64,000 nt of DNA from Tubiluchus corallicola (GCA_030141605.1 JAQGDQ010000398.1:36001-100000); one strand, 5' to 3'; shown: positions 41,616 through 55,310, numbered from the stretch's first letter. Notes: generated from the letters alone by a model not told the origin. Numbers and translations are program-made.

Positions 41616-44600
41616 CTACCAGTTGATCATGTCTGTAGCAAAGCTTTTGATGGCTTCATACATTTCTATTCCTGACGGTTCAATCAACTCCTCGGGAAGA
41701 ATGAATCCATAGCGCCATTTATCTCTCAGCTCAATAGTGTAAGAAAACTTGGCACCACCTTCACCATATGCCCAGTCGTCTGAACCTCCTGCTGCAGGGT
41801 CTAAAAAAGATTCGGCGATGTTTAGAAACAAATGTGCAAATAATCATCTGCATGTTCATAGTAAGTGTGTATGTATAAGTGTGTTTGTGCAACTTATCTG
41901 ATCTAAACTTATCTGAACTTGGTTGATCTGATATTTACAGATTGACCAATGCGCTTGACAATGTAGAGAGGTTATCATTGTGCTCTTATGCCTCTCATGC
42001 CCACGACAACCACCTGAAAACTGTATCTTTTACGTTGTGGCAGGGCAATTTCGAAAGATTAAATTATTTAAAAATCACACTGCAGGGTTTAGCTAGATGA
42101 ACATTAAAGCAACAAGAAGATAAATTTAAAAAATAAAACAGATAACTCATTATGTTAATAATTTATATACAAGAAATCGTATGATGAAAAATCCTAGATG
42201 CATACCATATTTTCAAAAGCGAAGCAAGTAAGGACATTTTTATAACTTATATCACTAACTTTGTTTTGCAAATGAAAAATCTACGTGTTTTCTTTTTCGA
42301 GTGCTGGAAACAGTTTGCCGATATACTGATTTATATTCTCAAGCCTTTAAAATACTTCTATGTTTAAGGCAATACATGTCGCCCAATAAAACTTGGGATC
42401 TACCTGTGGTTATTTTGGTGGATTTCGATACAACGTAATATATGTAATTATCTGGTACAAACATTGTTTTTCCATGAGTATGGAAGAAGCCAAGTCCAGA
42501 GTAAAAGCAGAAACAAACACCATAAGTGCCAGAATATCTGACGCGCCAAGAAAAACCAATAATTACACCGTTGACCACAATGGGTCTGATTATTTGCAAT
42601 AATTCTGCAGTCTGCGTGTTTCGGATGAAAATAAATGTACGTAATACATTACAAACCATGGTTATAAATGATCTAAACTCATTTTAGGCAAATAAACAAT
42701 TGAATACGGTGTAATTTGTATCAACTTACACAAATCAGCCCCGGAATCTCCAACAAAGAAGTCAGTTCCATAGGGTACTTTCAATGCTGCCACGGCTCTG
42801 TCAGCTACATCATGCTGAAAAAGTGATTAATAGCAGCGTTTTACTATAACTTTGGATCTAAAATTCAACAACTTCATTTTTGGCAATAAGATATGGCAAT
42901 ACAACAGATGTGTCAGTCTAGCAAGTTCGGTAGTTAATTTTATGGTTTCACTTCTGGCTTGTTGAATAAACACATAGGATTATTGTGCAAGATTTTATTT
43001 CTTATGAATGGCTCAAGGTTTGTATTAAATTTTACAAAGACGTCAGCTCTTTTGTCACCAGGCTGTACACATATGCTGACAATTACGCGTATTTATTTAT
43101 TGATTAGCAACCATATGTAAGCCTTCAAATCGTTAATTGTTTTCAATTCATAGCTGAGTAATGAGTACCGCAATTGGTGACAAAATAGTGTTATTAGATA
43201 ACTACGATATTTAGTAATCTGGACTGTGTACATATTATCATTCATTTATAGACTGTGCCAAACACGGCTAAGCATTGCATTTACATCGTGCATTCACATT
43301 TACATCGCACTCACTGAATTACACTGAATGCTGATCTGAGCTGGGCGTGTTTTATGAATGTTAGGTATAGTCTAGGAACTTTGCAAATTTCCAAAATCGC
43401 ACGCAATATGAAGAGTATTTTGCGTTTACTATTAAGGAATACTTACAAGGTCTCGCCAGTCGGGAACAGATGGAGTTGCATAGCCCCATGGGTACAACCA
43501 ATACTGGCCATAGCTGTGGAATGTTAAATAGCTAATCATGTTGTTTCCATTGGCAAGAATGTAGTCACTTGCAGACTTGGTTTCTGGCTCGGAGAATGGT
43601 TCGTGACCTCTGTAAGTGTCACTGCATGTGTTGCCACTTGACCCAGTGCCTATTAAAATCAATTTCAAGAAAGTTAGACTAATACCTGTTTATCAATGTC
43701 TATTTTATATGTGCTTAGTTTGTCTTCACTGATTTTTAGTTTATTGCCAATAGCGACTTTAACTATGCAACTCAATATTGATCTGAGTACTTAGATGTGA
43801 TTTGTGGCATTCCACAGTGATCAGTTTTAAGGCCAAAATTATTCATTCTCTACGTTAATGATACGCAATGTATCAAAATTGTTAAAGTTTATATTATTTG
43901 CTGATGACACTACAATATATTCTTCTGGTAAAAATCTAAAACAGTTGTGTACTAACGTAAGTTCTGAACTGGACAAATTCAGCGATTGGTTCGCAATAAA
44001 CAAACTGTCGTTAAATTTAAGCAAAACAAAATTTATGATATTTAGCAACAGGAAATGTAATGAAAGGGATGTTTGTATTAATATTGATGGAATCAGTATT
44101 GAAAGAGTATATAAAAATTGTATAGGACATAGAACAGAAAGAGTATATAGAACATATAAAAATTGTTAAATCGAAATTGTCTAAAAGCATAACAATACTT
44201 TATAGAGTTAAACAGTTTTATGTAAGAATCATTGTATACTCTTTATTCTTCATTAATTATGCGATAATTGTATTATTGTTCTGAAATATGGGGTAATACG
44301 CACATAATTACAAATGTAAAATCAGTATACACATTACAAATGAAAGCTATAAGAATTGTTAGTAAAGTTGGTTATTAGGACCATATTAATCCTTTGTTTT
44401 GTAAACTGAAAGATCTAAAGCTAAAAGATTTTATAAACCTCAAAACTGCATTGGTAATCTACAAAGCTGAAAAGATGAGTCAACAGAAAATGTGCAAAAA
44501 TTGTTTACAAAAGTGAATCATGCGAACGTTGTAACACGCCAGAACGATTACTTCAACATACCCCTAGTAAGAACAAGAAAAAAAATCGATGTGTGTATCA

Positions 44601-47600
44601 GTTTTGGCGCTAAGCTATGGAATGAACTAGATGAAGAAATCAAACAAAGTAAAACTATTAGTATGTTTAAAAAGGTTTAGATTGGCAGCAGCTAAAAGTT
44701 ATGAGCGTACTAGTGAACAATTTTGAAAAGTACTGTGATAACTTTTAGTATAATATGTAATTTTAGATGTAGTTTTATTATATGATTTAATTTGTGATTT
44801 TAGATTTGTAATTTGTGATAGGCTTACATGTGAGCTGGTTGGACATAAACAATTAATATTGCTGAGATATAAACAAATAGCCTAATGTTAAAAGTTCTAC
44901 AATGCGCTAGACCTATTATATTACAGAAAAACTGTCATAGTGAGAAACCTGAAAAAATGCCGAGAAACCAACAGAGTTTTCGACAGATGTCCATTACCGA
45001 TCTGTCACACTGTAATTTTCTGGAAATTAATTTACCCTTTTAGCAAGAAATGACCTTGGAAAGTTCTATTATGTAAAACGGAAAGTATTGACCAAGCAGT
45101 TACAGCACATTTGCATTATGATGAAGTATATTTGTGCGATGTTGGGCAGGAATATTTTAAACTTTGGGGCAGCAGTACTGAGATACCTAACGAGGCAAAA
45201 ATGCAGGTTTCGGTTGTGTAATTTTATAAAGTCGCAAGATCTATGGAAAAATAGTTAAGTATTATACCAAAACATATGATTCTGGTGACATCAAAAATAT
45301 GAAATCTGATATCTTACAGGTATTTGAAAAATTCCATACGTCAATATATATGGTAAAAGATACACGCTCGAAGAAGAATGCTTTAATTACCTCCCCACAT
45401 GTATGACCAGTTTCTGTTCCCATCTACACCTGTGCATCCTCCACTTGGAGGGTGTGATCGAGTTTTGCGCCACATGCGGTCCTAGAATGTAAGAAGTAAT
45501 AGATACTACTAACATTTTGGTAGATTGTTGGTCACTAGTAATGTTATTAATCTAGTCCTACTAACCTAACAGTCCAAACAGTTCATTTTTATGCACTCTG
45601 TTTTATTTGTAATTGTACAGCAGTTCTTCCTTCGTTTGATAGTTGGGTACATTCTGTGAAACTGCTAACCATTCAGCAGTACTCAATCAACGTCACCTTC
45701 GCCGCTGCCATCACTGACATTTTCGTTTTCATTAAAATCGTCATGCAAAGGTTACAATACCAATTAACAGCGTCAACATTCACTAAGCCTATATCTGTAC
45801 TCACGTTAGTTCTGCTGTACTCGTAGCCATCCGGGTTGAGAAGTGGAATAAAATGCCAGACCAAATTTTGTCTAATAGATCGAGTAGTTGCGTCTGTTCC
45901 ACGCAGCAACTGAAATACACAATCATTTTGAACAACTGGTAAATATGAGAATTGATGAAATGAACTCATAATTTGAGTTTTTGAAGCCAAAATTGACAGA
46001 AGAAAAGAAAATGAAAGTCAGAGCAGCGTGGCTAAATTTGAGTTAAGGACCTTTGAGTTACAAGTACAAATCGTTGGCCACTTGGCCACACATCTCCTTA
46101 TGCTCAAAGTGGGCCTTCATTCATCGTATAATAGCTCACCATTATGCTGTGGAGTTGGCTTTTATAAATGTTGTCACATAGTGACTCTGCTTGTCAAAAG
46201 TAATCTCTTCTCGTTAGAAATCAAGCAGACTTTTTCGCCAAAAATCTTCGAAAAGCGCCCTCTGGATTCAATTTAATAAAGAAGTGCCACTAGATCTTCT
46301 GTGTTATTATACGAGCTCCCGTGATTGGATCACGTTTAGCAAGCACGCTTGTTAAATAACGAAAAGCAACCACAATTATGGCGTTGACCATAATAATCAA
46401 CCCAGGAGGTGCTTCAAGTTAATCCTTTCTAGTGCCGAATTTACTATCTGCTTAATAATTGATGTTTTCAGTTATATCTTGACTTATATTTTGGTTTAAT
46501 TACCGAAACATTAGCTAATGAGCCATATAAGTTGATCAATAATAATTTGTGAGCGTCTATCGGCCATGAATGAAAGTTAAAGTCTATGGGCTAACTTTTT
46601 ACAACAATGCCAAAACTTTCAAGTCTTATTTTGCACAAACTCGCTCGGTCACTAACTGATTTAATTCGTACTGGTCAGTAATTTAATGTCTCAATTAATC
46701 AGTTAGCCATTAGTTAATTATAATCTTATTGTAAAATTATTGTTGTAATCGAATGAACACACAATAATTTTTTGAAACCAAACTGGTCAGATTGGATGTA
46801 AAAATGAGAAAGTCAAGCCTGAACTTGAATTTAAATTGGATCATTTGGATTATGTCTAATGCCCATTAGGCCAGACAACTATTCACTCATTATTCCAGCG
46901 TGAATAAACAAACACTAGAATTATAGCGTTAGAGTTGAAATTACTGGTTCAAAATTTTTTGTGCTTTTGGTGTTTCGTTTTCAGAAATAATATATGTGAC
47001 CCAATATCAATATTAATGCTAGTCGCAAATAAGATTATAAAAATCGAATTAACTGACTATAGGAATAATCATGTCTCGAATTATATAGATATTAATTATA
47101 AAAATTAATGAAACAGAAGGAACCATCAGAATTCATAGATTGGGTGTTACAAAGATTGAGTGGTTTAGTGGTCATTGCACTGAAGTTGCAATCCAAAGCA
47201 TCATGGTTTGAGTACAGCATAATTTCTGACTATTTTCAATTGTCTCGTTTTTGACAAGATTGATTTACTAAATTTATTTAGACCCGGCCTCCCCACTTTT
47301 CCGTTTTCCCATTTTCGCTGTGTTCAAAAATCACTGGAATTCGTACCTTATCCATAAGGTGCAAAACCACAGCTGGCGATATCCATTCTCTAGCGTGTAT
47401 CCCACCATCTATCCAGATAGAGCGCTTACCAGCGGTTCCTCCTTCAGCAACCTGCAGCAGTTAAGAAGTCATCAGTGCCAAAAAACTTAATGTGCATTAC
47501 TAAGCTTTTTGACTTTTATCACTGTCCTTGTTTTGACTCACTCGTATATGAAAACAACACACCGTTTACTTCCTTGCCGACACGTTATCAGACTTTCACA

Positions 47601-50600
47601 TCACCTAAAAGATGAAGTCCTTTAAAACTAGTGATATTGGACATGATATTCACTAGAATTTAAGAGAATTCCGCCAACGAGAGTAACAATTATTTCATCT
47701 AATTAACATCCCTGCTTCATTGTTCTTTCCTTTGTCATTATTGCTCTTCGTCGTCGTGAAATAAGATTTGATATACACAACCATCCATGGGACCCGATTT
47801 GAATGTAAATGTCTGACACAAACTAGAAGTATCTAGGTTTGTTGTTGATGTCGTAGTAATACTAGTAGTGTTAGTGCTAGTGGTTGTGGCAGTGGTAGTG
47901 GTAGTGGTAGTGGCAGTGGTAGTGGTAGTGGTAGTGTTAGTGGCAGTGGCTGTGGCAGTGGCAGTGGTAGTGGTAGTGGTAGTGGCAGTGGCAGTGGCAG
48001 TGGTAGTGGTAGTGGTAGTGATAGTGATAGTGATAGTGGTAGTGGCTGTGACAGTGGCAGTGGCAGTGGTAGTGGTAGTGGTAGTAGTGTTAGTAGCGCC
48101 AGCGGCCAGCAGCAGTGGAAGTAGTAGCAGTAGAAAATCATTGCTGCTGTTGTTTGTCGTTATTGTTGTCGGGGGCAACGGTGGGAGTGGTGGTGGTGGT
48201 GGTGGTGAAAGGTGGTGGTGGTGGTGGTGAAAGGTGGTGGTGGAATTGATGGTAGTGGCGGCAGCAGTGTTTGTGGTGGTGGTGTTGGTGTTGGTGATGG
48301 TGAAGGTGGTGGTGGTGATGGCGGCAGTGGCAGCAGTGGTCGTGGTGGTGGTGTTGATTGTAAGGGATTACTTTCTATACTTTGTTTCAGGAGAAAAAGT
48401 TATTCATTCAAAAAATTAATGCCATATTGGGAAGTTTGCTTGACCAATAAGAAGTACACATTGGCAATGCCATCACATCATACTCTACTAGCTGTTAATG
48501 TAAATGATGCATTTATGTCGTCAATGACAAAACACAAGTTCGACACAGTCGCCAAATTAAATTGTAAGATCTTTTTCCTAAAATTTAAAATAATGTGTGA
48601 TTGCAGTATCACCCCTACCGTTAAAACATGCAAGTCCCTTCCTTCATAGCTCGTGCCAATCCTTTTCAGTTCAGTCATTGAATTAAATTCACTAGCCAGT
48701 TGATGAACATAACTGTTTATCTGGAAAAAAAACATGAAAACAAAATAAATGTTACCCACACTGAAGCGCTTAGCGTTGTGCATATGTATATACTAGTGCT
48801 TTTGTCAGAATTACAAACATAGGACTGCAGGTGCATGTGATGCATGATCTGGAATCCATAATGCGTACTGAGTATTGACTGAGTTTTCATGCATCCGTGA
48901 ATGCTATGTGAATTGGCGTTTTTTTCTCGTTTCTGGTTGATGTTCATAAAATTTTGAAGTTCTTGGAAGTCATGGCCTTCAAATTTCAGTGCAACAGTGA
49001 TCAAGAAATAATCACAGCGGTGGCATTATCATTGTACTAAGGTGCATAACATTTTGGGGAGGAGAGATGCACATGTCATATCACCACTTGGTAAACGAAC
49101 TGCAACTAAATGCAAAATAACTTCCTCCACCTTCTTTCCTTTCTCAAAAGCTCAGATAGAAGATATATCATTAGTCCTTAAGTGACCGAAGCTCACCTGC
49201 CCAGGAAGCCACTCTGCAAAAACGGTCGCCTGAAACTTCAAAACTCATTAGATCACCTAGTCAATGACGGCTTCCCATTTGCATATTACTGTATTCGGAC
49301 GATAGTATTACTGATTGCGTACTACGTACACATGTAGTAGATTGTTGAATACACATAATGGACGACGCATCTTCCTCTAAGGCCAACACGTTCTGCTTGT
49401 GGGCCACTTCTCTTCGCTAAACTTTCCTCCAGGAATAAGTGCTAGTCAACACAGACTTTAAATTCCATAGTTTTACACCATTCATTTGATTAGGGCACGT
49501 CTTACTGTCAAGTATGATTATTGTTTTTATATCCTGCAGCAAACAACTTGACGTATTCACAGTTTTTAACTCATCCTGACAAAGTATGACTTTGGTACTG
49601 AACAGTTGCAAGGACATTTTCTACTATGTACCAGTTATAATTAGGCAATTTTTAAACAAGATACTTACTTCATCGTAAGTGTTATAACGATTAATATCGA
49701 AGGCTTTGGGAAGGCCAGCCTGCTCTTTCTTGATTTGCCTAACAAGAAAAAACATATCAAACTTAATAGCATTTATTTCGGAATGTGTCAGACAAATCAA
49801 GAATAATACATTCGTAATTGGAATGTGAATTTCAAGTTGTTTCTAGAAAAAAATCCACAGAGATCTTACGCTCCAACGTCTTCCAGATATATGAGTGGCG
49901 TCATTTTTATTGTTCTCAAGTAGTGCAGGATGACAAGCCTTTCTTTTGGACTGACCATAATATCAACAGGGACGCCCACTTTGGTAGGCTCTTTCCAAAA
50001 ATCTACCTGCAGCAGAAACACACTTTAATACTATCATACAGTTAAAGGCAATTTTCAATAATTATTGAGGCGTAAGTGATTAGTGCCTTCAAACAAATTT
50101 TGTATTTAGCAATTCAGAGCCATTAAAGATTGCATCCACCCGTGGGAAAAGTGGCATCACAACTTGAGCTTTGATTTTCATATCGATGTCCATGTCGAGT
50201 GAAGACAATGTTAAAGAGAACGTCAAAGAGAATGCAACATCCCCAGAACATCAAGTGCTATTAAGTTGCTATATGACCGGAGTTATTTTTGTCTCAGTAG
50301 CCTTTAATGTATACTTTCCATTTTTATAGTCATTTTGACAAGCAAAGCAAAATCTTTGAAAATGGGTACGGATTAACTAAACCCTTTGGCAATTATTTCA
50401 GTTAAATTAAACAAAAATCTGAAAGGTTTTTTGTAGGATTGGCAGAACTATAGTGTATAGTGACTTTGAAGACACACTATTTATTAAAACAACGCCCTTA
50501 CGTGAACTATTTTTCGTGAACAGATTGGTCGCAGTCTGCGCTTGGCAAAGAAGTTAAGCAGCACGAGGCTTAGTTAGCGAAAGAAAGGGTGGCAATGATA

Positions 50601-51524
50601 TTATTGTTTACTTATAAAGCGCAGGTTAAGTTATAATGTGCACATGTGATGCGTCCCTGCATTCAATATTTGTATATGCTGTATGCTTATGGTTATAACT
50701 ACGTAAGTTCATGACCATGACTGGCTGATGCTATTTTTAGTGAGACAGTTTTAACAATGGTGCGTTTTTCACTTTTAACGCTCAATTCAGGCACCATGCT
50801 TAGTCATAATTATTATTACATCATAAAGGCGTTTCAAATGTGGTGATGATCCTGTAAACAATTAAAATCCAGAGCAGGCAGTAGAACGCAGTATTTGCTA
50901 AAAAGCTTCCGTTACATATTGTACCTGGAAGGCATTCTCCAGTTTTCGAAGAGCGTCTAATTTTTCAAGAGTTCCTGGGATTACACGAATAACTTGGTAC
51001 CTGTAAAAATGACGAAAAAACTTTAAAATTGTAATCTTAAGTTTCTTTGTGAAGAGAACACAAAGCTTCTAGTTGTCGCAGAATTCTTCACAATTTATAA
51101 AACATATGTTACCGGCCAAAGTTCAACTGAGTTGCAACTTCTCTGACATTGACTTTCTGTAATTTTAAGGTGAATAATTTTGCATGGTTTATTCCATTAT
51201 TTCTGAAAACGTTATTAAATGCTTTGATAATATTGGAACAAGTACGCTAGAGAGTGAGAATTATGTACTAATGGCTAACCAACATTTTCTAATAAATTTC
51301 AATTATTTATTAAGTTAACACGTTATTTATTATCAGTAAAAAGCTAGCTTGCTTTGCTGGGCCAGAGTTGCATGGTCAGTGAGGTGTTAAGGCTACATCG
51401 AAATTATATGTACATGTTTATTTATAGTATTGTTAAGTTATATAGTTGCTTTTACTTACCCACTATAGTCCACGTAAGCCAACGCTAGGCCTGCGCACAG
51501 CAGTAATGCTAACACGATCTTCAT
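41616..51524 (-). CDS. Pro-carboxypeptidase B (M14 zinc carboxypeptidase), copy 1
   Basis: Eleven phase-compatible exons encode 407 aa: 51524-51460, 51000-50925, 50006-49870, 49738-49669, 48720-48619, 47451-47347, 45909-45805, 45481-45391, 43649-43447, 42814-42730 and 41800-41616. Signal peptide 1-16 ([16 protein letters not shown]), then an activation propeptide ([19 protein letters not shown]). Zinc ligands are H169, E172 (HARE) and H295 (TFHSY). Substrate-carboxylate binders are R225, N242, R243 (GVDGNRNW) and Y347. The catalytic base is E370 (TIELRD). The pocket reads [10 protein letters not shown]: Asp354, equivalent to residue 255 of bovine CPA, predicts cleavage of C-terminal Lys and Arg, as in CPB. 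All catalytic residues are intact, so it is probably an active secreted digestive zymogen that needs tryptic activation. Intron 5 holds an AGTGGT minisatellite and intron 8 a LINE fragment. A tandem paralogue lies upstream at 57959 onward. Confidence 0.92.
43790..44695 (+). mobile_element. LINE RT and C-terminal fragment in intron 8 of copy 1
   Basis: Opposite strand to the host gene. Broken frames contain a decayed VPQG-type block (ICGIPQ), then [39 protein letters not shown] and TKFMIF, and further on [20 protein letters not shown] followed by FKKV. It covers RT domains from the FADD motif to the C-terminus, with several stops. The homologous intron of copy 2 lacks it. Confidence 0.75.
47864..48350. 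repeat. AGTGGT/AGTGGC minisatellite and GGT-rich tract
   Basis: About 240 bp of six-base agtggt and agtggc units, followed after a short gap by ggt triplet runs at 48188-48350. All six frames are long and open in repetitive amino acids, which explains several spurious ORFs. It lies in intron 5 of carboxypeptidase B copy 1. Confidence 0.95.
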
Positions 51525-51595
51525 GATGGAACTGGGAGTTTACTTCGCAACCAGTGAGAGAAAGCAACTAACTCCAAGACGGCTATCAAGCAAAT

Positions 51596-51603
51596 CTTTT
51601 ATA
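51596..51603 (-). promoter_or_regulatory. TATA box of carboxypeptidase B copy 1
   Basis: The minus strand reads TATAAAAG, 72 bases upstream of the start codon. A transcription start near 51570 and a 5' UTR of about 45 bases would follow, typical of a strongly expressed secreted-enzyme gene. Confidence 0.65.
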
Positions 51604-52429
51604 CCAACTGCTATTATCTGGTACACTGATGAACAGCTGTGTAATTTCTCATCGCAAAATTTTTGTTCATAAGGCTAAACTGAATGGGTGTAGCTGTACT
51701 ACATAGTCAAGTTTATATAGTCGTGACGTTGTCGATAAAGACAAGAATATTAGCAAAGATGGCAAAACAATTACAATTCCAGTGTCAAGAAATTGGTGGT
51801 AGCGACTGTATCAATTAGGCGTGAAAACATGCATTTAATGTGGTTTAACTTTGTTATTTCATTGGTATTATCAGTGACCTTCTAATACTTGAAATGTTCA
51901 AGTTACATGAAAAGCAATAGTTAATAAGAATGATATAAATAAGTCATTTCTGATAACCTTTAATCAACAAGCCTTCAAAGAGCAAGCTTAAAAAGCAGCA
52001 ATAGTTTCTAAATATATGGAGCTTCTTAAACGCATTGTACACATGCACGTACACATCGAATATTATTTCAAATTTTCGTTTAATCTTGGCAAGCTCCAGC
52101 CTTAGCAGTCTTTCGGAATTCATTTGGCATTAATGTCTTCACCACTGGATCACCATTATTGTCATAAAGATTTCCTCGTCTGCGACCCGATCTTAGGACA
52201 CCCGACCCGACTATGTGCAATCAACACGTTTATTAAGGGTAAATGATCAGTTCCACTTAACAGGCACTGTCAATACTATAAATCAAGCCAAAAGGAAGAA
52301 TTAGTAGCCTGCATACCATACTAAGGCACAAAATGTCATTTCAAAACAAAAGAGTAGACTCCAAATTCTCGAAGTAATGTGATGTAACTAAAAAGAAATT
52401 CTAACAAAATATAAAAAATTACCTTATAG
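51604..52429. other. 5' flank of copy 1, no gene recognised
   Basis: AT-rich sequence that merges into the retroelement relic downstream. Nothing coding is seen. Confidence 0.4.
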
Positions 52430-53770
52430 TCATGAAAGGCTTAGTGAAACAATGGTCACGATATAATAAAATGTCATTGTCATTGAATTACTCATTCTTC
52501 TGTGGTAATGAACCTTCCCCTTACTGTCTAAAATAGGTCTGATATCAGCACGTTTTTTTTCAATTTTGCAGGTGTTAACATCTCCTGAAGTAGGCCACAG
52601 TGAAACGGCATGGTCGATGTCCTTGGTCCAGATAACGAGCGAAGAAGGTCGATGCCTGAACGTGGCCACTTGTTTTTAACACCAGGCGTGTGACACGTAG
52701 ATGTTTGCCGAAAGATGGAAATCGTGTAAGGAAAATGAATGATAAATCAATGTAGGGAATTGAGCTGACAACATAGATTCAAAAGAGGGCTTCAGTTTGA
52801 ATTAACTTTAGTTCTTTGGGTGTAACTGCAGCCATTTTAGATGTAGGCCATTCAGTTTTGGGTTTCTTTGAAATTTTAGGTCATTAATACCAAATGTCAG
52901 TTAATTGTTCATCAGCAATGTGTGCTGCTGTATCTGCCAATTGATTCTAGGGAGAAACGTAATGAAATGTGAGGTGAGAATGACATTTAATTTCAGATAT
53001 ATCTGCACAAAGATGAATAACGTCTTCAAAAATTGCAACCAGTGAAGTGCACACAGCGCGTCGGTAAATATACAACAAGAAGAAATGCTTCAACGGCATG
53101 GATGGAAAGATCGTAGCACGGACACCAATCAACACTCCCTGATGCCAGGCGAGATATCGTCTAAGAGTGTCTTCACAGGTAGAAAGTCCACATGGACTGC
53201 GCCATCGTTCCATACTTGCCCGCAGAAAAATCACACAGGTGTATGTCAAACACAATGCATCTGAGAATCAAATAAAATCATAATATTCGATGATTCATTA
53301 TGATTCATATGATTCATACATATAGATCGCGGCAGTCTAATAACGAAGCATGAAAATACTCGATCTACTAATATCATTATCATCTAATATAAATGGCTTG
53401 CTGATAGTTCCGTAAAAAATCTTCACTTGTCGTTCACTGTGAAACAATCCCCAAAATCATTCTCGCATTTTTCAGCACTTCGCGTTTAGTATTTGCATTA
53501 TGTTGATTTACCTGTAGGGGGTTCTGAACAGTCTTTGTTCAGAACTAGTAATCTTATCGTCTTTGGGGACTTTGTTGAAAGCAGCGTCATTACTCATCCA
53601 CTCTCGAAGATACATAGAAGCCTGAGAAAATAAAAACTTCGCTTCTTTATAGAAATTAATTGCATCCGTGGACGACTTAAGAACGACTAAGTTATTATCC
53701 TCATAGATGTTTGAGAAGAAATAGAATCAGAATGATTTAAATGATACCTCACGGTGTCCTCAAGTAGGCT
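52430..53770 (-). mobile_element. BEL/Pao retrotransposon pol relic
   Basis: The minus strand, read from 53770 down, gives LLEDTVRYHL, then STDAINFYKEAKFLFSQASM with YLREWMSNDAAFNKVPKDDK, then NTKREVLKNA. These are the RT-RNase H region blocks of BEL/Pao elements (A-x-x-LREW-SN; TKRxVLK). Further along, ADIRPILDSKGKVHYHRRMS fits the segment just before the integrase zinc finger. Stops and frameshifts are frequent. No LTRs are recognised. Confidence 0.7.
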
Positions 53771-54689
53771 AGTAGATCAATTGAGAATAGATGGTGGTGT
53801 GCTGTTCCTTTAGAAATTTTAAACATACAGAGCTTCTCAGAGTCATTGTACACATACACGTACACATCGAAGTTTATTTCTCTTTTCAAATATTCTTTTA
53901 ATCTCGGTTTTATCCCAGGTGCTATGGATAACAAACTAATGCGATGTGGATGCAACGGACCGACGTACTCCAGATTGGGAATCATAACTCTTTGAACGTA
54001 GCACAACTTTGAACAATAAAGTTATCAAGCCAGGTCGTATCTCCATATGACTTAGTTCCGACATGCTATTAAGTAAATAGTAAAAAGTTAGAAATAGTAA
54101 AAGTTGTCTGGAAGAAAATCTATCTAAATATATGACAAAGTAGTTTTGCAATACATATTAGCTTTTCTGCCGTTAAAATAGCTCTTTAAAAATATCAGCA
54201 GGTAATTTGTCCCTGTGTACAGGTGCAGAAACATGATCTATAATTCTAACAACTTCTGGTATCACAAATTTAGACATTAGCGGATTCATTCTAGTACAGA
54301 AATATGGCATAGTTCTAACTGCCAAAAGTAGCAAGTTGAATTAGCTCAAACATTCCAAATGGAATTTCCTATTGATGTGCTACGTTTACAGATAAACAAC
54401 TGCACTGTTTCCAGAGTCCTGGTAACTTCTAAGCATTAATGTTTTTTTTTGTTTCTGGATTCGCCCAATAAAGTCTGCATATGGACGGCATAGCTGGTTC
54501 TGTCACCGATGGTACAGTCTTTCATGACGGGAATTTTAGTGGACATAGACTTCTATGGTGGACATTAGAACTGCAATTGTGCATAACCATCAGGATTTAC
54601 AGGCATGAACAGTATGCAATGGATTCAAACAACGGTAGCAGCTTTGCTGTTGCTCAGATAATACAGAAATATCATGATATGCCAGATAT
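53771..54689. other. Stretch with short ORFs only
   Basis: Minus-strand ORFs at 53749-54006 and 53936-54151 and a plus ORF at 54481-54738 have no recognised similarity. The last may be the upstream part of the broken gene that follows. Confidence 0.35.
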
Positions 54690-55310
54690 GCCAGAGAATC
54701 CCGATATTGAAGTACAAATGTCAAGATTAATCTGGTGATGCAGATGTTCTCATTGTTGACGCAAAAATTGCATTGAATGGCATAGTTCAGGTACTGGGAG
54801 AGGACACACATCTGCTGATATTACTTTGTTACCTTGTTAACAGTGTTACTGTGTTACTTTATTAAGCAGCTATTCCACAGACAGAATTATATTCCGATCA
54901 GAAAAGCAGGCTTGCAGAAAGATGTTTTGGACATCGGTAGTGTGAGGAGAAATTTAGGTGTGAGGGTGACCAATCTTTTACGATTCTTCCAAGCAATAAG
55001 TGGTTGTGATATAACATCACAGCTTTTTCGGATAAGAAAAGCAGCCATCTTGAAGCAGGCTGCAGTCATCAACAAGCTAGATGACACAGCACGCGTTTTT
55101 ACGGTCCAAAAACAAGTACCAGAGACAGAAGAAAAGGTATAGTTTATGTTTATGGTGGAAGGGAAGAACGCTTAGATCATCTTCGTAAATCTAGATGGTC
55201 CAAAAAGGCACATACTCGTACAGCCCCTGTGCAAGTCTACACCCTACCGCCAGTTAGTGATCCAGTAAAATACTACAGCCATCTTGTAGCTACAGGGTCA
55301 ATATTCCGTG
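54690..55310 (+). pseudogene. Broken copy of a multicopy metazoan family with GDAD and GCD-TS blocks
   Basis: In changing frames: SGDADVLIVDAKIALNG, VLGEDTHLLILLCY, LDIGSVRRNLGVRV, FFQAISGCDITSQLFRIRK, GGREERLDHLRKSRW and VYTLPPVSDPVKYYSHL. The order G-DAD-LIV, GEDTDLLILL, DIGS...LG, GCDTTS...GK and LPPTSDAxKYHSLR is that of a large uncharacterised protein family expanded in many invertebrate genomes. Its acidic blocks resemble a PIN-like nuclease core. Here it is disrupted by frameshifts and stops, for example after 55142. The function of the family is unknown to me. Confidence 0.6.

Noticed and set aside
42393-42602. Plus ORF in carboxypeptidase intron 10 with a similar ORF at 58614-58850 in copy 2 (shared [11 protein letters not shown])
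   Set aside because: The whole intron is conserved by the duplication, with frame-changing indels and stops at the ends. There is no sign of selection on the protein.
44825-44870. Box-B-like 'gagctggtt' as a tRNA (also at 61975)
   Set aside because: No A box or cloverleaf; it is simply homologous intron 8 sequence in both carboxypeptidase copies.
47738-48649. Several long ORFs on both strands (Thr-, Leu/Pro-, Val- and Gly-rich)
   Set aside because: All are products of the AGTGGT/GGT repeats in an intron. The exon at 48619-48720 is the only coding part at the edge.
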